Origin: an uncultured Alphaproteobacteria bacterium
GTDB taxonomy: Bacteria > Pseudomonadota > Alphaproteobacteria > UBA6615
DNA: 64,000 bases
NCBI GenBank assembly: GCA_943787745.1
Contig: CALSNJ010000005.1
Coordinates: forward strand, 234,455 to 298,454
Direction of reading: 5' to 3'
The notes beneath the pieces were generated by a model, which saw nothing but the letters and a program-made list of their open reading frames with translations, had not been told where the DNA came from and searched no databases. Both the position numbers and the translations under genes were made by a program. Shown piece by piece: positions 9,513 to 17,683 of this stretch. Within the stretch, counting starts at the first letter, position 1, and every line of letters begins with the position of its first letter.

Positions 9513-10114
9513 CGCCTGACGTGCCTATGTTTCGCGCGGCCGATCGCAACAAGGACGCCATCCTGCCGGTCCTGCGTGACGCGCTGCCTTCGCACGGTAC
9601 GGTTCTCGAGATTGCGAGCGGGGGTGGTCAACACATCTCGCATTTTGCCGATGCGCTGCCGAATTTCGACTGGCAGCCGAGCGAGCGTGACTCTGAACTT
9701 GTTGAGTATCTCAATCGGCTTCCCGGAAAGAACGTGCTTCCTGCGCTGCAGATCGATGTAAGCCAGACAGGCTGGCAGAAATCCGTAACGTCGGACCCGG
9801 TCGCGGTGATCAGTGCCAACATGATTCACATTGCCCCATGGGAGGCTTGTGCTGGATTGCTCGAAGGAAGTGCTGCGCTGCTTCCGACAGGCGGACTGGT
9901 CTATTTCTATGGCCCGTTCATTGTGGAAGGTGCGTATTCCTCGGATGGGAACGAAGCCTTTGATCGCTCACTCCGTGCGCAAAACGCCGCGTGGGGATTG
10001 CGGGATTTGGAACAGGTGTGTGATGCCGCCCTGAAAGTCGGGCTCGATCTGGACCAAACCATTGACATGCCGGTGAATAATTTGTCGGTTGTATTCCGCC
10101 GACAAGACACATGA
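9509..10114 (+). CDS. DUF938-family SAM-dependent methyltransferase
   Basis: A 201-residue class I methyltransferase-like protein. It begins with the DUF938 (UPF0585) pattern RNKDAILPVL, followed by the SAM-binding motif LEIASGGGQHISHFA and WQPSERD, then NMIHIAPWEA and GPF in the expected order. The GTG start overlaps the previous stop. Substrates of this family are not well established. It precedes the VOC protein by about 15 bp in the same direction. Confidence 0.85.
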   Translation: MTPDVPMFRAADRNKDAILPVLRDALPSHGTVLEIASGGGQHISHFADALPNFDWQPSERDSELVEYLNRLPGKNVLPALQIDVSQTGWQKSVTSDPVAVISANMIHIAPWEACAGLLEGSAALLPTGGLVYFYGPFIVEGAYSSDGNEAFDRSLRAQNAAWGLRDLEQVCDAALKVGLDLDQTIDMPVNNLSVVFRRQDT

Positions 10115-10129
10115 AGTGAGACCCATAAG

Positions 10130-10483
10130 ATGACAGTCGAAAAACTCCAGAACGCCTATTACGTCACCAGCGATATGGAACGCGCGGTCGGATTCTACCG
10201 GGATGCGCTGGGCCTTGATCTGATGTTTCAGGATGGCGAGAAGTGGACCCAGTTCAAGGCAGGCGGTGTGAACTTCGCTATGGCCTCGGATGACGAAGCG
10301 CCCGATGGTGCCGTCGGGGCAACGGTTGTCTTTGAGGTCGACGATATTGCGACCATGAGCGCGGCGATCGAGGCCGCGGGCGGCGAAATATTTGGTACGC
10401 GTGACATGGGTGACCATGGCAAGACGCTCACCTTTCGCGACCCGGATGGCAATCTGGTTCAGCTCTATCAACGCGCGTCCTAG
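10130..10483 (+). CDS. VOC-fold (glyoxalase/bleomycin resistance-like) protein
   Basis: A 117-residue single vicinal-oxygen-chelate domain: AYYVTSDMERAVGFYRDALGL at the N terminus and FRDPDGNLVQLYQ at the C terminus, the two classic betaalphabetabetabeta module ends. The usual N-terminal metal histidine is not apparent, so it may bind a ligand rather than catalyse. It follows the DUF938 gene closely and precedes the quinone reductase gene by 39 bp. Confidence 0.8.
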   Translation: MTVEKLQNAYYVTSDMERAVGFYRDALGLDLMFQDGEKWTQFKAGGVNFAMASDDEAPDGAVGATVVFEVDDIATMSAAIEAAGGEIFGTRDMGDHGKTLTFRDPDGNLVQLYQRAS

Positions 10484-10522
10484 GGTCGCGGCAAAATTAG
10501 ATTTCAGTCCTGGGAGGACAAT

Positions 10523-11509
10523 ATGAAAACCAACGCATTCCGAGTTTACAAACACGGCGGACCCGCGGTCCTGAAATGGGAAACCGTCGATGTTCCCGCG
10601 CCCGGCAAAGGTGAAGCGCTCATCAAGCACACGGCCGTGGGTCTCAACCTTGCAGACACCTATCGCCGCACGGGGCTTTATCCGATCAAGCTTCCCAGCG
10701 GCATCGGCAATGAGGCTGTCGGCGTGGTCGAGGCGGTTGGTCCCGGCACCCGGGGTGTCAAAGTTGGCGACCGCGTTGGTTATATTGGGGGCATGGCGCT
10801 GGACGGTTATTCCCAACGTCGCGTCGCGCCGGTTGGCAGCCTGATTCCGATTCCGGACTATATCAACGACCGGACAGCGGCAGCAGCACTTCTCAAGGGG
10901 ATTACGGCGCAGTACCTGCTGCGGGATTCCTATCGCGTCAAAAAGGGCGACACGATTGTGGTGCACGCGGCGGCCGGCGGCGTGGGCTTGATCATGTGCC
11001 AATGGGCCAACGCGATCGGTGCGACCGTTATCGGAATTGTGAGTTCCGAGGAAAAGGCGAAGATTGCGAAAAAGAATGGCTGTCATCACCCGATTGTGGT
11101 GAAGCGGAGCAAGCCGAAATTTGCCAAGAAAGTCCGCGAACTCACGAACGGTGAGGGCGCACATTGCATCTATGATTCCGTCGGCAGGGACACCTGGGAA
11201 GAGTCCCTGGCCAGTGTTCGGCTGCGCGGGTCTGTCATCAGTTTCGGCAGCGCTTCGGGCAAACCGCCCAAAACCGATATTGCGGATACGGGCGGCCTGG
11301 GTTCGCCCTATATCGCACGATGTGCATTGGTGAATTACACCACATCACGCAGCGAAACGATGGCGCGTGCGCGGGACCTGTTCAAGGCAATCAAAACCGG
11401 GGCTGTGAAGATCAGCGTCAACCAGCGCTACAAGCTGAAAGATGCGGCGCAGGCGCACAAAGACATCGAAGCCCGCAAGACAACCGGCTCCACGGTCCTG
11501 CTTCCATAA
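10523..11509 (+). CDS. Zinc-independent quinone oxidoreductase (MDR family)
   Basis: A 328-residue medium-chain reductase without the structural-zinc cysteine cluster, typical of NADPH:quinone reductases (QOR/Qor2). GIGNEAVGVVEAVG forms the substrate-domain core and HAAAGGVGLIMCQWA near residue 150 is the nucleotide-binding loop. A GGGAGGA ribosome-binding site sits just before the ATG. These enzymes reduce quinones or enones with NADPH in the cytoplasm. It lies immediately upstream of the dehalogenase, possibly in one transcript. Confidence 0.88.
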   Translation: MKTNAFRVYKHGGPAVLKWETVDVPAPGKGEALIKHTAVGLNLADTYRRTGLYPIKLPSGIGNEAVGVVEAVGPGTRGVKVGDRVGYIGGMALDGYSQRRVAPVGSLIPIPDYINDRTAAAALLKGITAQYLLRDSYRVKKGDTIVVHAAAGGVGLIMCQWANAIGATVIGIVSSEEKAKIAKKNGCHHPIVVKRSKPKFAKKVRELTNGEGAHCIYDSVGRDTWEESLASVRLRGSVISFGSASGKPPKTDIADTGGLGSPYIARCALVNYTTSRSETMARARDLFKAIKTGAVKISVNQRYKLKDAAQAHKDIEARKTTGSTVLLP

Positions 11510-11530
11510 CGCTCACGGGTGGTCGCTGAT

Positions 11531-12403
11531 ATGACTTGGACAGAGAAGAAGTTTGAGACCGTCAACGGTCGTCGCATGGCCTATGTGGAGATGGGGGACC
11601 CTGCGGGTGACCCCATCGTCTTTCTGCATGGCAACCCAACCTCCAGTTATCTCTGGCGCAACGTCATGCCCCATATGACCGATCTGGGTCGGTGCATTGC
11701 GCCGGACCTGATCGGTATGGGTGATTCCGAAAAGCTTCCTGACAGCGGCCCGGACAGTTATCACTTTGCCGAACACGCCGATTATCTGTTCAAGCTGCTC
11801 GATCAAATCGGGGTGCATCGCAAGGTGACCCTCGTCATTCATGACTGGGGCAGCGCATTGGGCTTCCATTGGGCCAACATGCACCGCGATGCGGTTCGGG
11901 GCATTGCCTATATGGAAGCACTGGTCCGGCCAATGTCCTGGACGGAATGGCCTGATGCGGCGACACCGCCCTTTCAGGCGATGCGATCGCCAGCTGGCGA
12001 GGAGATGGTTCTCGAGAAGAATTTCTTTATCGAGAAAATTCTGCCCGCTTCGATCATTCGCAAATTGGCTGATGATGAAATGGCCGAGTATCGCCGTCCG
12101 TTCCTTGCACCGGGGGAGGAACGGCGTCCAACGCTGAGCTGGCCACGCAACATTCCTCTCGACGGGGCCCCGCCGGACGTGACAGCGATCATTGCAGATT
12201 ATGCGGCTTGGCTGGAGGCAGCCGAAGTGCCCAAACTCTTCATCGATGCGGCCCCGGGAATCATTCTGACCGGTGCGCAGCGCGAGTATTGCCGGAGCTG
12301 GCCGAACCAGAGCGAAGTCGCGGTCAAAGGCCTGCACTTCATCCAGGAAGATTCGCCCAACGAAATCGGGCAGGCCATCGCGGGCTGGCTGAAGGCCATC
12401 TGA
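11531..12403 (+). CDS. Haloalkane dehalogenase (LinB/DhaA-like)
   Basis: A 290-residue alpha/beta hydrolase carrying the full haloalkane dehalogenase pentad: N35 (HGNPTSSYLW) and W106 for halide binding, D105 nucleophile (HDWGSALGFHW), E129 acid (YMEALV) and H269 base (GLHFIQEDSP). Every position equals the LinB number minus three, which argues strongly for this function rather than epoxide hydrolase. It would hydrolyse haloalkanes to alcohol and halide in the cytoplasm. A GTG at 11519 is possible, but GGGTGG upstream of the ATG at 11531 supports the shorter form. Next to a quinone reductase and a TSUP anion exporter. Confidence 0.92.
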   Translation: MTWTEKKFETVNGRRMAYVEMGDPAGDPIVFLHGNPTSSYLWRNVMPHMTDLGRCIAPDLIGMGDSEKLPDSGPDSYHFAEHADYLFKLLDQIGVHRKVTLVIHDWGSALGFHWANMHRDAVRGIAYMEALVRPMSWTEWPDAATPPFQAMRSPAGEEMVLEKNFFIEKILPASIIRKLADDEMAEYRRPFLAPGEERRPTLSWPRNIPLDGAPPDVTAIIADYAAWLEAAEVPKLFIDAAPGIILTGAQREYCRSWPNQSEVAVKGLHFIQEDSPNEIGQAIAGWLKAI

Positions 12404-12415
12404 GCGGACAAACTG

Positions 12416-13162
12416 ATGGAACTGGACCTTGCAGGCCTGGCGGTGGTGGCCGTTGTCTTCATGGTCGCCGGGTTCGTGAAGGGTGTCATCGGGTTCGGGT
12501 TGCCGAGCATTTCCATGGGGTTGCTCAGCGTTTTGATCCTGCCTGATATGGCAGCCGCGATCCTGATCATTCCGACCTTCCTGACCAATGTCTGGCAGGC
12601 CTTTGTCGGGCCTCACACACTGGCCATGCTGCGCCGCTTCTGGCCGATGTTTGCCGGTGTCTTTGTGGGAACGCTCATGACGGCCGGTATCATTACCGGC
12701 GACAATCCCGGTCTGGCGGCGTTGCCGATCGGCGGGATTCTTCTGGCCTACGCCGTACTCGGTCTTTCGGGGGTGCGGTTTCGTGTGCCGCGGAAGTCTG
12801 AAATCGTCATCAGTCCCGCAATGGGACTGACGACGGGACTGATCAACGGTGCAACCGCGATCTTCGTCCTGCCCGGTGCGCCCTATCTGCAGGCCACGAA
12901 TATGGAGAAGGACGAGCTCATCCAGGCGCTCGGCTTTGTGGCCTTGTTTGCCTCAGGTGCGCTGGCGCTGGGATTCGGTCTGAACGGGTCGATCGCCACG
13001 AATTTGTGGCCGGCGGTCCTTGTCGCCCTGGCTGCTGCCGTTGGAGGCATGGCCGTCGGACAGGTGGTTCGGCGCAGGCTCTCGGTTGCGACGTTCCAGC
13101 GCTGGGTCTTCTTTGGACTCGCGGCCTTGGGTGTCGCGATGATTTTGCGGTCGCTCGTTTAG
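12416..13162 (+). CDS. TSUP-family (TauE/SafE) membrane transporter
   Basis: A 248-residue protein with about eight hydrophobic segments and the TSUP opening FVKGVIGFGLPSISMGLL. TSUP proteins move sulfite, sulfonates or other small organic anions across the inner membrane; the substrate here is unknown. It starts 13 bp after the dehalogenase on the same strand, so an exporter role for an anion made in that pathway is possible but inferred. It is convergent with the MBL-fold gene. Confidence 0.85.
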   Translation: MELDLAGLAVVAVVFMVAGFVKGVIGFGLPSISMGLLSVLILPDMAAAILIIPTFLTNVWQAFVGPHTLAMLRRFWPMFAGVFVGTLMTAGIITGDNPGLAALPIGGILLAYAVLGLSGVRFRVPRKSEIVISPAMGLTTGLINGATAIFVLPGAPYLQATNMEKDELIQALGFVALFASGALALGFGLNGSIATNLWPAVLVALAAAVGGMAVGQVVRRRLSVATFQRWVFFGLAALGVAMILRSLV

Positions 13163-13183
13163 CGCGCGAACTTTGCCGGGCTG

Positions 13184-13972
13184 CTACCAGTCGTTGCGCA
13201 GCTTGCGCAGGCTCAGGAAAACGTCTTCATCGCTGGGCGTATCCGGCAGTTCGGGGAACTTTGCCTTCACGCCCGCGACCACACTTGGGTTGTCGAGGCG
13301 CATGAAGGTGTTCACCTTGCGCTCCTGTCCCAGCGTCGTCACAAGCGCGTTGGCCGGGTCCTGGCCTTCGACCTCGGCCAGCAGGGCCTTGGCGTCGGCG
13401 TTGTCGGGCTCACGGTCGAGCGTAAAGTTGAGATTGTTGGCGATGTAGTCATGCCCCGGATAAATCCGGGTGTTGTCGGCCATCGGGGCGATCTTGTCGC
13501 GGAAGGTGGCGTAAAGAACGTTCGGGTCGCCGCTGTAGCAATGGCCGACCCCGGCGTTGAAGATCGTATCCCCGCAGAGCAGGTGGGATTCATCGCCGTG
13601 CCCCAGCATGGAGATGTGGATCGGCGTGTGGCCGGGGGTTTCGATCACTTCCATTTCGACCGCGCTGCCCAGTTTCACAACATCACCCTGACGCAGGCCC
13701 TTGTCGATGCCGGGGATAGAGTTTCCGGCATTGTAGGGGCCCATCAGCTTGGCGCCGGTTGCTGCGATGACATCATCATTGCCTTCGATGTGATCGGCAT
13801 GTTCGTGGGTGTTCATCACCCATGTGATGTCCCAGCCCTTGGTTTTGGCCGTTGAGAGGCACAGGGCTGGGTCGATCGGGTCGATCGCGATGGCCTCGCC
13901 CGAGTCCGGGCAGGCGACGATATAGAAGAAGTTGCGGCCGGAATTTCCGGTCCAGACCTGTTCGACGATCAT
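13184..13972 (-). CDS. Glyoxalase II-like metallo-beta-lactamase-fold hydrolase
   Basis: A 262-residue MBL-fold protein with the dinuclear zinc motif THEHADH near residue 55, a later TPGHTP histidine, LLCGDTIFNAGVG with the bridging aspartate, and YPGHDY supplying the last histidine, all in hydroxyacylglutathione-hydrolase order. The C-terminal helical region is shorter than classical GloB and ends in RKLRNDW. It probably hydrolyses S-acylglutathione-type thioesters; the exact substrate is open. Its single gene is divergent from nothing nearby and convergent with the TSUP gene. Confidence 0.85.
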   Translation of the reverse strand: MIVEQVWTGNSGRNFFYIVACPDSGEAIAIDPIDPALCLSTAKTKGWDITWVMNTHEHADHIEGNDDVIAATGAKLMGPYNAGNSIPGIDKGLRQGDVVKLGSAVEMEVIETPGHTPIHISMLGHGDESHLLCGDTIFNAGVGHCYSGDPNVLYATFRDKIAPMADNTRIYPGHDYIANNLNFTLDREPDNADAKALLAEVEGQDPANALVTTLGQERKVNTFMRLDNPSVVAGVKAKFPELPDTPSDEDVFLSLRKLRNDW

Positions 13973-14042
13973 GTCTCAATTCCTGTCACTGTTTCTGTGT
14001 TCATGTGATTGGCCCGAACATACGATTCTCCGGCGCGCGCGG

Positions 14043-15134
14043 CTAGTTGTCGTCACGATTCAGGAATTTGAACAGGAACGGGACGGCAATCACGACCACG
14101 CTGATCCGTGCAATGTGATGGGTCGCAACAAAGGCGGTATCGATCTCGAGGGCGAGCGCAACAAGGCTCATTTCCGTCAGGCCGCCTGGAGAGAATGCCA
14201 AGATCAGCGATTCAAACGGGATGTCCGTCACGGCCTGCAGGACAATCGCGAATATTGCGGAAATCGTCAGCAGGATCAGGGTCGCGGTGCCGCCGAGACG
14301 AAGAATTCGTCCGAGATCACGAAAGGTCAGTCCGGCAAACCGGGCACCAACGGCCGAGCCAAGGATGACCTGCGCCGTTGCAACGACGATGACAGGAGGG
14401 GCGGCCGATGTCAGTCCCGTCAGATGCACGGCGGCACTCACGATCATCGGTCCTGTGAGATGCGGGGCCGGGATTCGGGCCATCCGCGCCGCGTAGTAGC
14501 CGATCACCGCGCTTGCCGCCAGAATGACGATGTCCAGAACATCGATACCGCCTGCGCTCGTGCCGAAGGTTCGCAAGCTGGGATCAAAGTCATCGAGAAT
14601 TCGGAACATGAAGGGCAGGGTCATCACCACCAGAAAAATTCGCGTGGTGTGCATGACGCTGACCTGACGTTCATCGCCGCCAGCGGCCTGGGTCAGGATC
14701 ACCATTTCGTTGAGGCCGCCCGGAACGCCAGAGAAAAAGGCTGTTTTCCGGTCGAATCCGGCTACGAAACGAAAGAACAGATAGACGGTGATCGTGCTGA
14801 CGAAGACATATCCGGCCAACGCCGCAAGCGTGATGGGCCAGAGTGCGATCCGGTCGAGTATCTCTGGGGAGAAGGCGCTGCCAAGCAACACGCCCAGCAC
14901 GAGGATCATCAGGGTGCGCAGCCGAGTGTCCATGGCCATTTCGACCTTGGCGAGGGTCAGGGAGCCGGTGGCAGCCATGGCGCCCATCATCCAGGGCAGC
15001 GGAAGGTTGAGCGCAGTGAAGATCGCACCACCGACCACCCCGATTGCGACTGTACGCGCGAACAGGAAGAGGTCAGCCCGCGTCAGATGGCGCACTGGCG
15101 ATCGGACAGCCTTGGAAAATTGTTCAGGCATCAT
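14043..15134 (-). CDS. AbrB-family integral membrane protein
   Basis: About 363 residues with some ten hydrophobic segments in two repeated halves, each containing a PWMMGAM- or PHLTGPM-like motif, matching the AbrB membrane duplication family (unrelated to the DNA-binding AbrB despite the name). The open frame extends to 15590, but that extension overlaps the upstream gene and is basic and low-hydrophobicity. Adjacent ATG codons at 15134 and 15131 overlap the upstream stop by about ten bases and are chosen. Function of the family is poorly known; transport is likely. Confidence 0.8.
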   Translation of the reverse strand: MMPEQFSKAVRSPVRHLTRADLFLFARTVAIGVVGGAIFTALNLPLPWMMGAMAATGSLTLAKVEMAMDTRLRTLMILVLGVLLGSAFSPEILDRIALWPITLAALAGYVFVSTITVYLFFRFVAGFDRKTAFFSGVPGGLNEMVILTQAAGGDERQVSVMHTTRIFLVVMTLPFMFRILDDFDPSLRTFGTSAGGIDVLDIVILAASAVIGYYAARMARIPAPHLTGPMIVSAAVHLTGLTSAAPPVIVVATAQVILGSAVGARFAGLTFRDLGRILRLGGTATLILLTISAIFAIVLQAVTDIPFESLILAFSPGGLTEMSLVALALEIDTAFVATHHIARISVVVIAVPFLFKFLNRDDN

Positions 15135-16122
15135 GTGGTCCCGGGAATGCGCGCCATCGACCCAGCCGGACCGCCGTCTGTCCTTTGGCGAGATGCCGCG
15201 CCGGCATGATGAGCACGCAGTCATCATAGGGTGTGGTGAAGTCCTGACCGCCCTCACGTGCGAAGGTCGTGCCTGCGGTTGGAATTGTTTCAAGCCCGAT
15301 AAAAGGTTCGTCGAACGCTGCCGTCTCAGTTTTGGGGATGAAACGGTCCGTGACCTCGACCCATCGGTCTGAGACTTTGCCCGAACCGACATGTGGCGCA
15401 GCGGTTTCCGATGCGATGCTTCCTGCGGCGTGGAGAAAGCGATAGGTCGTCTGGATTGCGATCTTTGCGGTGCCTGGGTGCCAATGGGGTCCGCATTCCG
15501 CGAGCAGAGAGTTGCGCGAGTCGCCTGGCGTGTTGAAACGCCCGTAGTCACGCATGCGGGTGCCGTTGGCATGACCCATATCGGCGACAATGGTGGCGTC
15601 CATATTCAGGCTTCGGGCCAGTCTGCGGCCTTTTTCGCTGGGGCCGCAGAGAAACAAGGGGCGGTTTCCCGATTGCATGGAATGAAGGTCGAGAAGGAGG
15701 TCGACACTGTCAACGAGCGGGCGGAGCGCCTGAACGCGCAAGCGCTCGACGTTTCGGATGTCTTGGGAGAGTGTTTGGGCATTCCAGAGGCGGTTCATGT
15801 CCTCATCGACAAATCGGGACCTGTAAGGATTTTTCGGATCAAACAATCCGAATGCCGTGGGGTTGGCCAAGACAAGGCTTAACCGTCCCTGCACGGGCCG
15901 AATGTCATTGTGGAACAGGTGGTCAAGCGCGATGGCGCCGCTGATTTCGTTTCCGTGGGTCAGCGCGCAGACCATGACATGCGGCCCGGGCTGGCCGCTC
16001 TCCCATGTGGTGACGTATGGGATATCCGAATTGCCCTTTCGGTAGGGCGAGATATCGGGGGCGGTCAATTCAGGCGTGTCGCTATGCGTCGATGTTTCGC
16101 CGCCGTCTTGGGCAGCGCTCAC
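15124..16122 (-). CDS. Succinylglutamate desuccinylase/aspartoacylase-family metallohydrolase
   Basis: A 332-residue M14-like zinc hydrolase with THGNEISGA (His and Glu zinc ligands), the substrate arginine region [10 protein letters not shown], and LLLDLHSM (third zinc ligand) in the AstE/aspartoacylase order. Such enzymes deacylate N-acyl amino acids. The start overlaps the NAD kinase stop by ATGA and its stop overlaps the AbrB-family start, so the three genes form a tight minus-strand operon. Natural substrate unknown. Confidence 0.85.
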   Translation of the reverse strand: MSAAQDGGETSTHSDTPELTAPDISPYRKGNSDIPYVTTWESGQPGPHVMVCALTHGNEISGAIALDHLFHNDIRPVQGRLSLVLANPTAFGLFDPKNPYRSRFVDEDMNRLWNAQTLSQDIRNVERLRVQALRPLVDSVDLLLDLHSMQSGNRPLFLCGPSEKGRRLARSLNMDATIVADMGHANGTRMRDYGRFNTPGDSRNSLLAECGPHWHPGTAKIAIQTTYRFLHAAGSIASETAAPHVGSGKVSDRWVEVTDRFIPKTETAAFDEPFIGLETIPTAGTTFAREGGQDFTTPYDDCVLIMPARHLAKGQTAVRLGRWRAFPGPHDA

Positions 16123-16994
16123 GGGGTAAATTGCTCTTTCAGTATCCGCTCTTCGAGGTTGGTTTCCGGGTCGAAGAGCAGCTGGAAGCTCCGGTCACGG
16201 TCCTCACGGATGGTGACTTCGGTAACATCGCGCACTTCGAAATCGTCGGCGGTGGCGCTGACCGGGCGTTTTTTATTGTCATGGATACGGAACACAACAT
16301 CCGCGTCATGGGGCAGCAAGGCGCCGCGCCAGCGGCGTGGCCGGAATGCGCTGATCGGTGTGAGAGCCAGAATTTCGGCGCTTAATGGAATGATCGGTCC
16401 ATGTGCGGAAAGATTGTAAGCCGTGCTGCCCGCCGGTGTTGAAACGAGCGCGCCGTCGCAGATCAGTTCTTCCATGCGGGTGACACCATCGATGATGATC
16501 TCAAGTTTGGCCGCCTGATAGGTTTCGCGTAGCAAGGAAACCTCGTTGATTGCGATGGATTCATGAATCTCACCATCAGTCGTCTTGGCAATCATCTGGA
16601 GCGGATAAAGCGTAACCGCCTGAGCCTTCGAGAGCCGTTCGTTGAGGTTTTCATTGCTGTAGTCATTCATCAAAAATCCGACCGAGCCACGATTGAGGCC
16701 GAAGATCGGTTTTTTGCTATCCACGAACCGCCGGAGAGTTTGCAGTGCGAACCCGTCCCCTCCCAATGCAACAATCACGTCGGCTTTATCGGGGGCGACA
16801 TTGCTGTAGCGGGCCCGCAGGTCCTTCAACGCATCCTGGGCAGCTTCGAACTCGGCCGCCACAAAGGCAATGTTCACCGTGCCGGTGGTGAAGGGAGATG
16901 ATGTTTTTGTTGCGGCCACGTTATCGCTCGCAGGCAGGGACGGCATTTGTGCCAATAGTAACAAGTTTATCGCACGGACGGCGCTGGGAACCAA
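16119..16994 (-). CDS. nadK: NAD kinase
   Basis: An ATP-NAD kinase with the signature [25 protein letters not shown], the NEVSLLRE block and [22 protein letters not shown]. It phosphorylates NAD to NADP in the cytosol. The full open frame gives 291 residues; the family in alphaproteobacteria is near 250-260 and begins with an IAFVA strand, so the true start may be the GTG at 16877 immediately before NIAFVA. No convincing ribosome-binding site separates the candidates. It overlaps the downstream deacylase by four bases. Confidence 0.92.
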   Translation of the reverse strand: MVPSAVRAINLLLLAQMPSLPASDNVAATKTSSPFTTGTVNIAFVAAEFEAAQDALKDLRARYSNVAPDKADVIVALGGDGFALQTLRRFVDSKKPIFGLNRGSVGFLMNDYSNENLNERLSKAQAVTLYPLQMIAKTTDGEIHESIAINEVSLLRETYQAAKLEIIIDGVTRMEELICDGALVSTPAGSTAYNLSAHGPIIPLSAEILALTPISAFRPRRWRGALLPHDADVVFRIHDNKKRPVSATADDFEVRDVTEVTIREDRDRSFQLLFDPETNLEERILKEQFTP

Positions 16995-17179
16995 TCTGGT
17001 TAGAACGCCATTTGGTTTCGCGATGGCGTGAGTTCTATGTCGGGGCTTCTGCGCGGCATTGGACGTGACGTGATCATTTGTTGCGGACTCCCGTCATGTC
17101 AGGCGATATGAACGCTGGACGATCTGCGAACAAGCGATTGCCAGGTGTAAGCGCGTGTGTCTCAGGAAAGGTTGAGTTG

Positions 17180-17683
17180 ATGACGGAAATTGGAAAGCGG
17201 CTTGGTGTCGCCACGGTAATATTGATCCTTTCGGGAGCAGGGTCGGCCTGGGCACAGTCCCCGGCAAAGCCCGATGACCGGCATGCGGGCTATTATTATC
17301 CGGAACCGGAAACGACGGAGATTTATGAGGCGCGGGTTCCCATTTTGCCGGGAAGCAACCGCGTGCGTCGGGTTGGATTCGTTACGGTCATGACGCGAGA
17401 GATGCTGAAAAATTCATACGCGCCGCAATTTGCGATCTTTGCCAAGGGTGAGGATGCGGAGAAGCTCATCATAACGTCGCTTTACGAAAACTCCTTCAAC
17501 ACGCTCTATCGTGCACGCGGCCTGTTCGCGATGCTGACAGCGATTGCGCGCAACACACAATTGTTCCGTGAACAGCCAGAATCGGATCGCTACACGTTTT
17601 TTGATCTGGCGCATTTGCTCGGGTTCAAGCAAATCACCTTTACCGACGGTGCATCCTTTGCCCATCAGATAGAGCTGCGATAG
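17180..17683 (+). CDS. Conserved secreted protein of unknown function
   Basis: A 167-residue protein with a clear signal peptide (basic start, hydrophobic core VATVILILSGAGS, cleavage after AWA) and a mature part containing YYYPEPETTEIYEARV, GSNRVRRVGFVTVMTREM and FFDLAHLLGFKQITFTDG. I recognise no enzyme motif. The ATG at 17180 is chosen over 17078 because of AGGAAAGG upstream and the signal peptide. It is probably periplasmic. It is convergent with the large ankyrin protein, whose frameshifted end runs into this gene's 3' end. Confidence 0.75.
   Translation: MTEIGKRLGVATVILILSGAGSAWAQSPAKPDDRHAGYYYPEPETTEIYEARVPILPGSNRVRRVGFVTVMTREMLKNSYAPQFAIFAKGEDAEKLIITSLYENSFNTLYRARGLFAMLTAIARNTQLFREQPESDRYTFFDLAHLLGFKQITFTDGASFAHQIELR

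Noticed and set aside
9968-11164. 398-codon open frame on the minus strand
   Set aside because: It runs antisense to the VOC protein and quinone reductase genes, which have clear family motifs and ribosome-binding sites; its translation is Arg/His-rich without domains.
11513-12616. 367-codon minus-strand open frame
   Set aside because: Antisense to the dehalogenase and the start of the TSUP gene; no domain is visible.
14043-15134. DNA-binding AbrB transcription regulator
   Set aside because: The protein is almost entirely membrane segments; the name comes from the unrelated membrane AbrB duplication family.
13932-15209. 425-codon plus-strand open frame
   Set aside because: Antisense to the AbrB-family membrane protein; the translation is highly charged and Gly/His/Arg-rich, as expected of a shadow of a hydrophobic gene.
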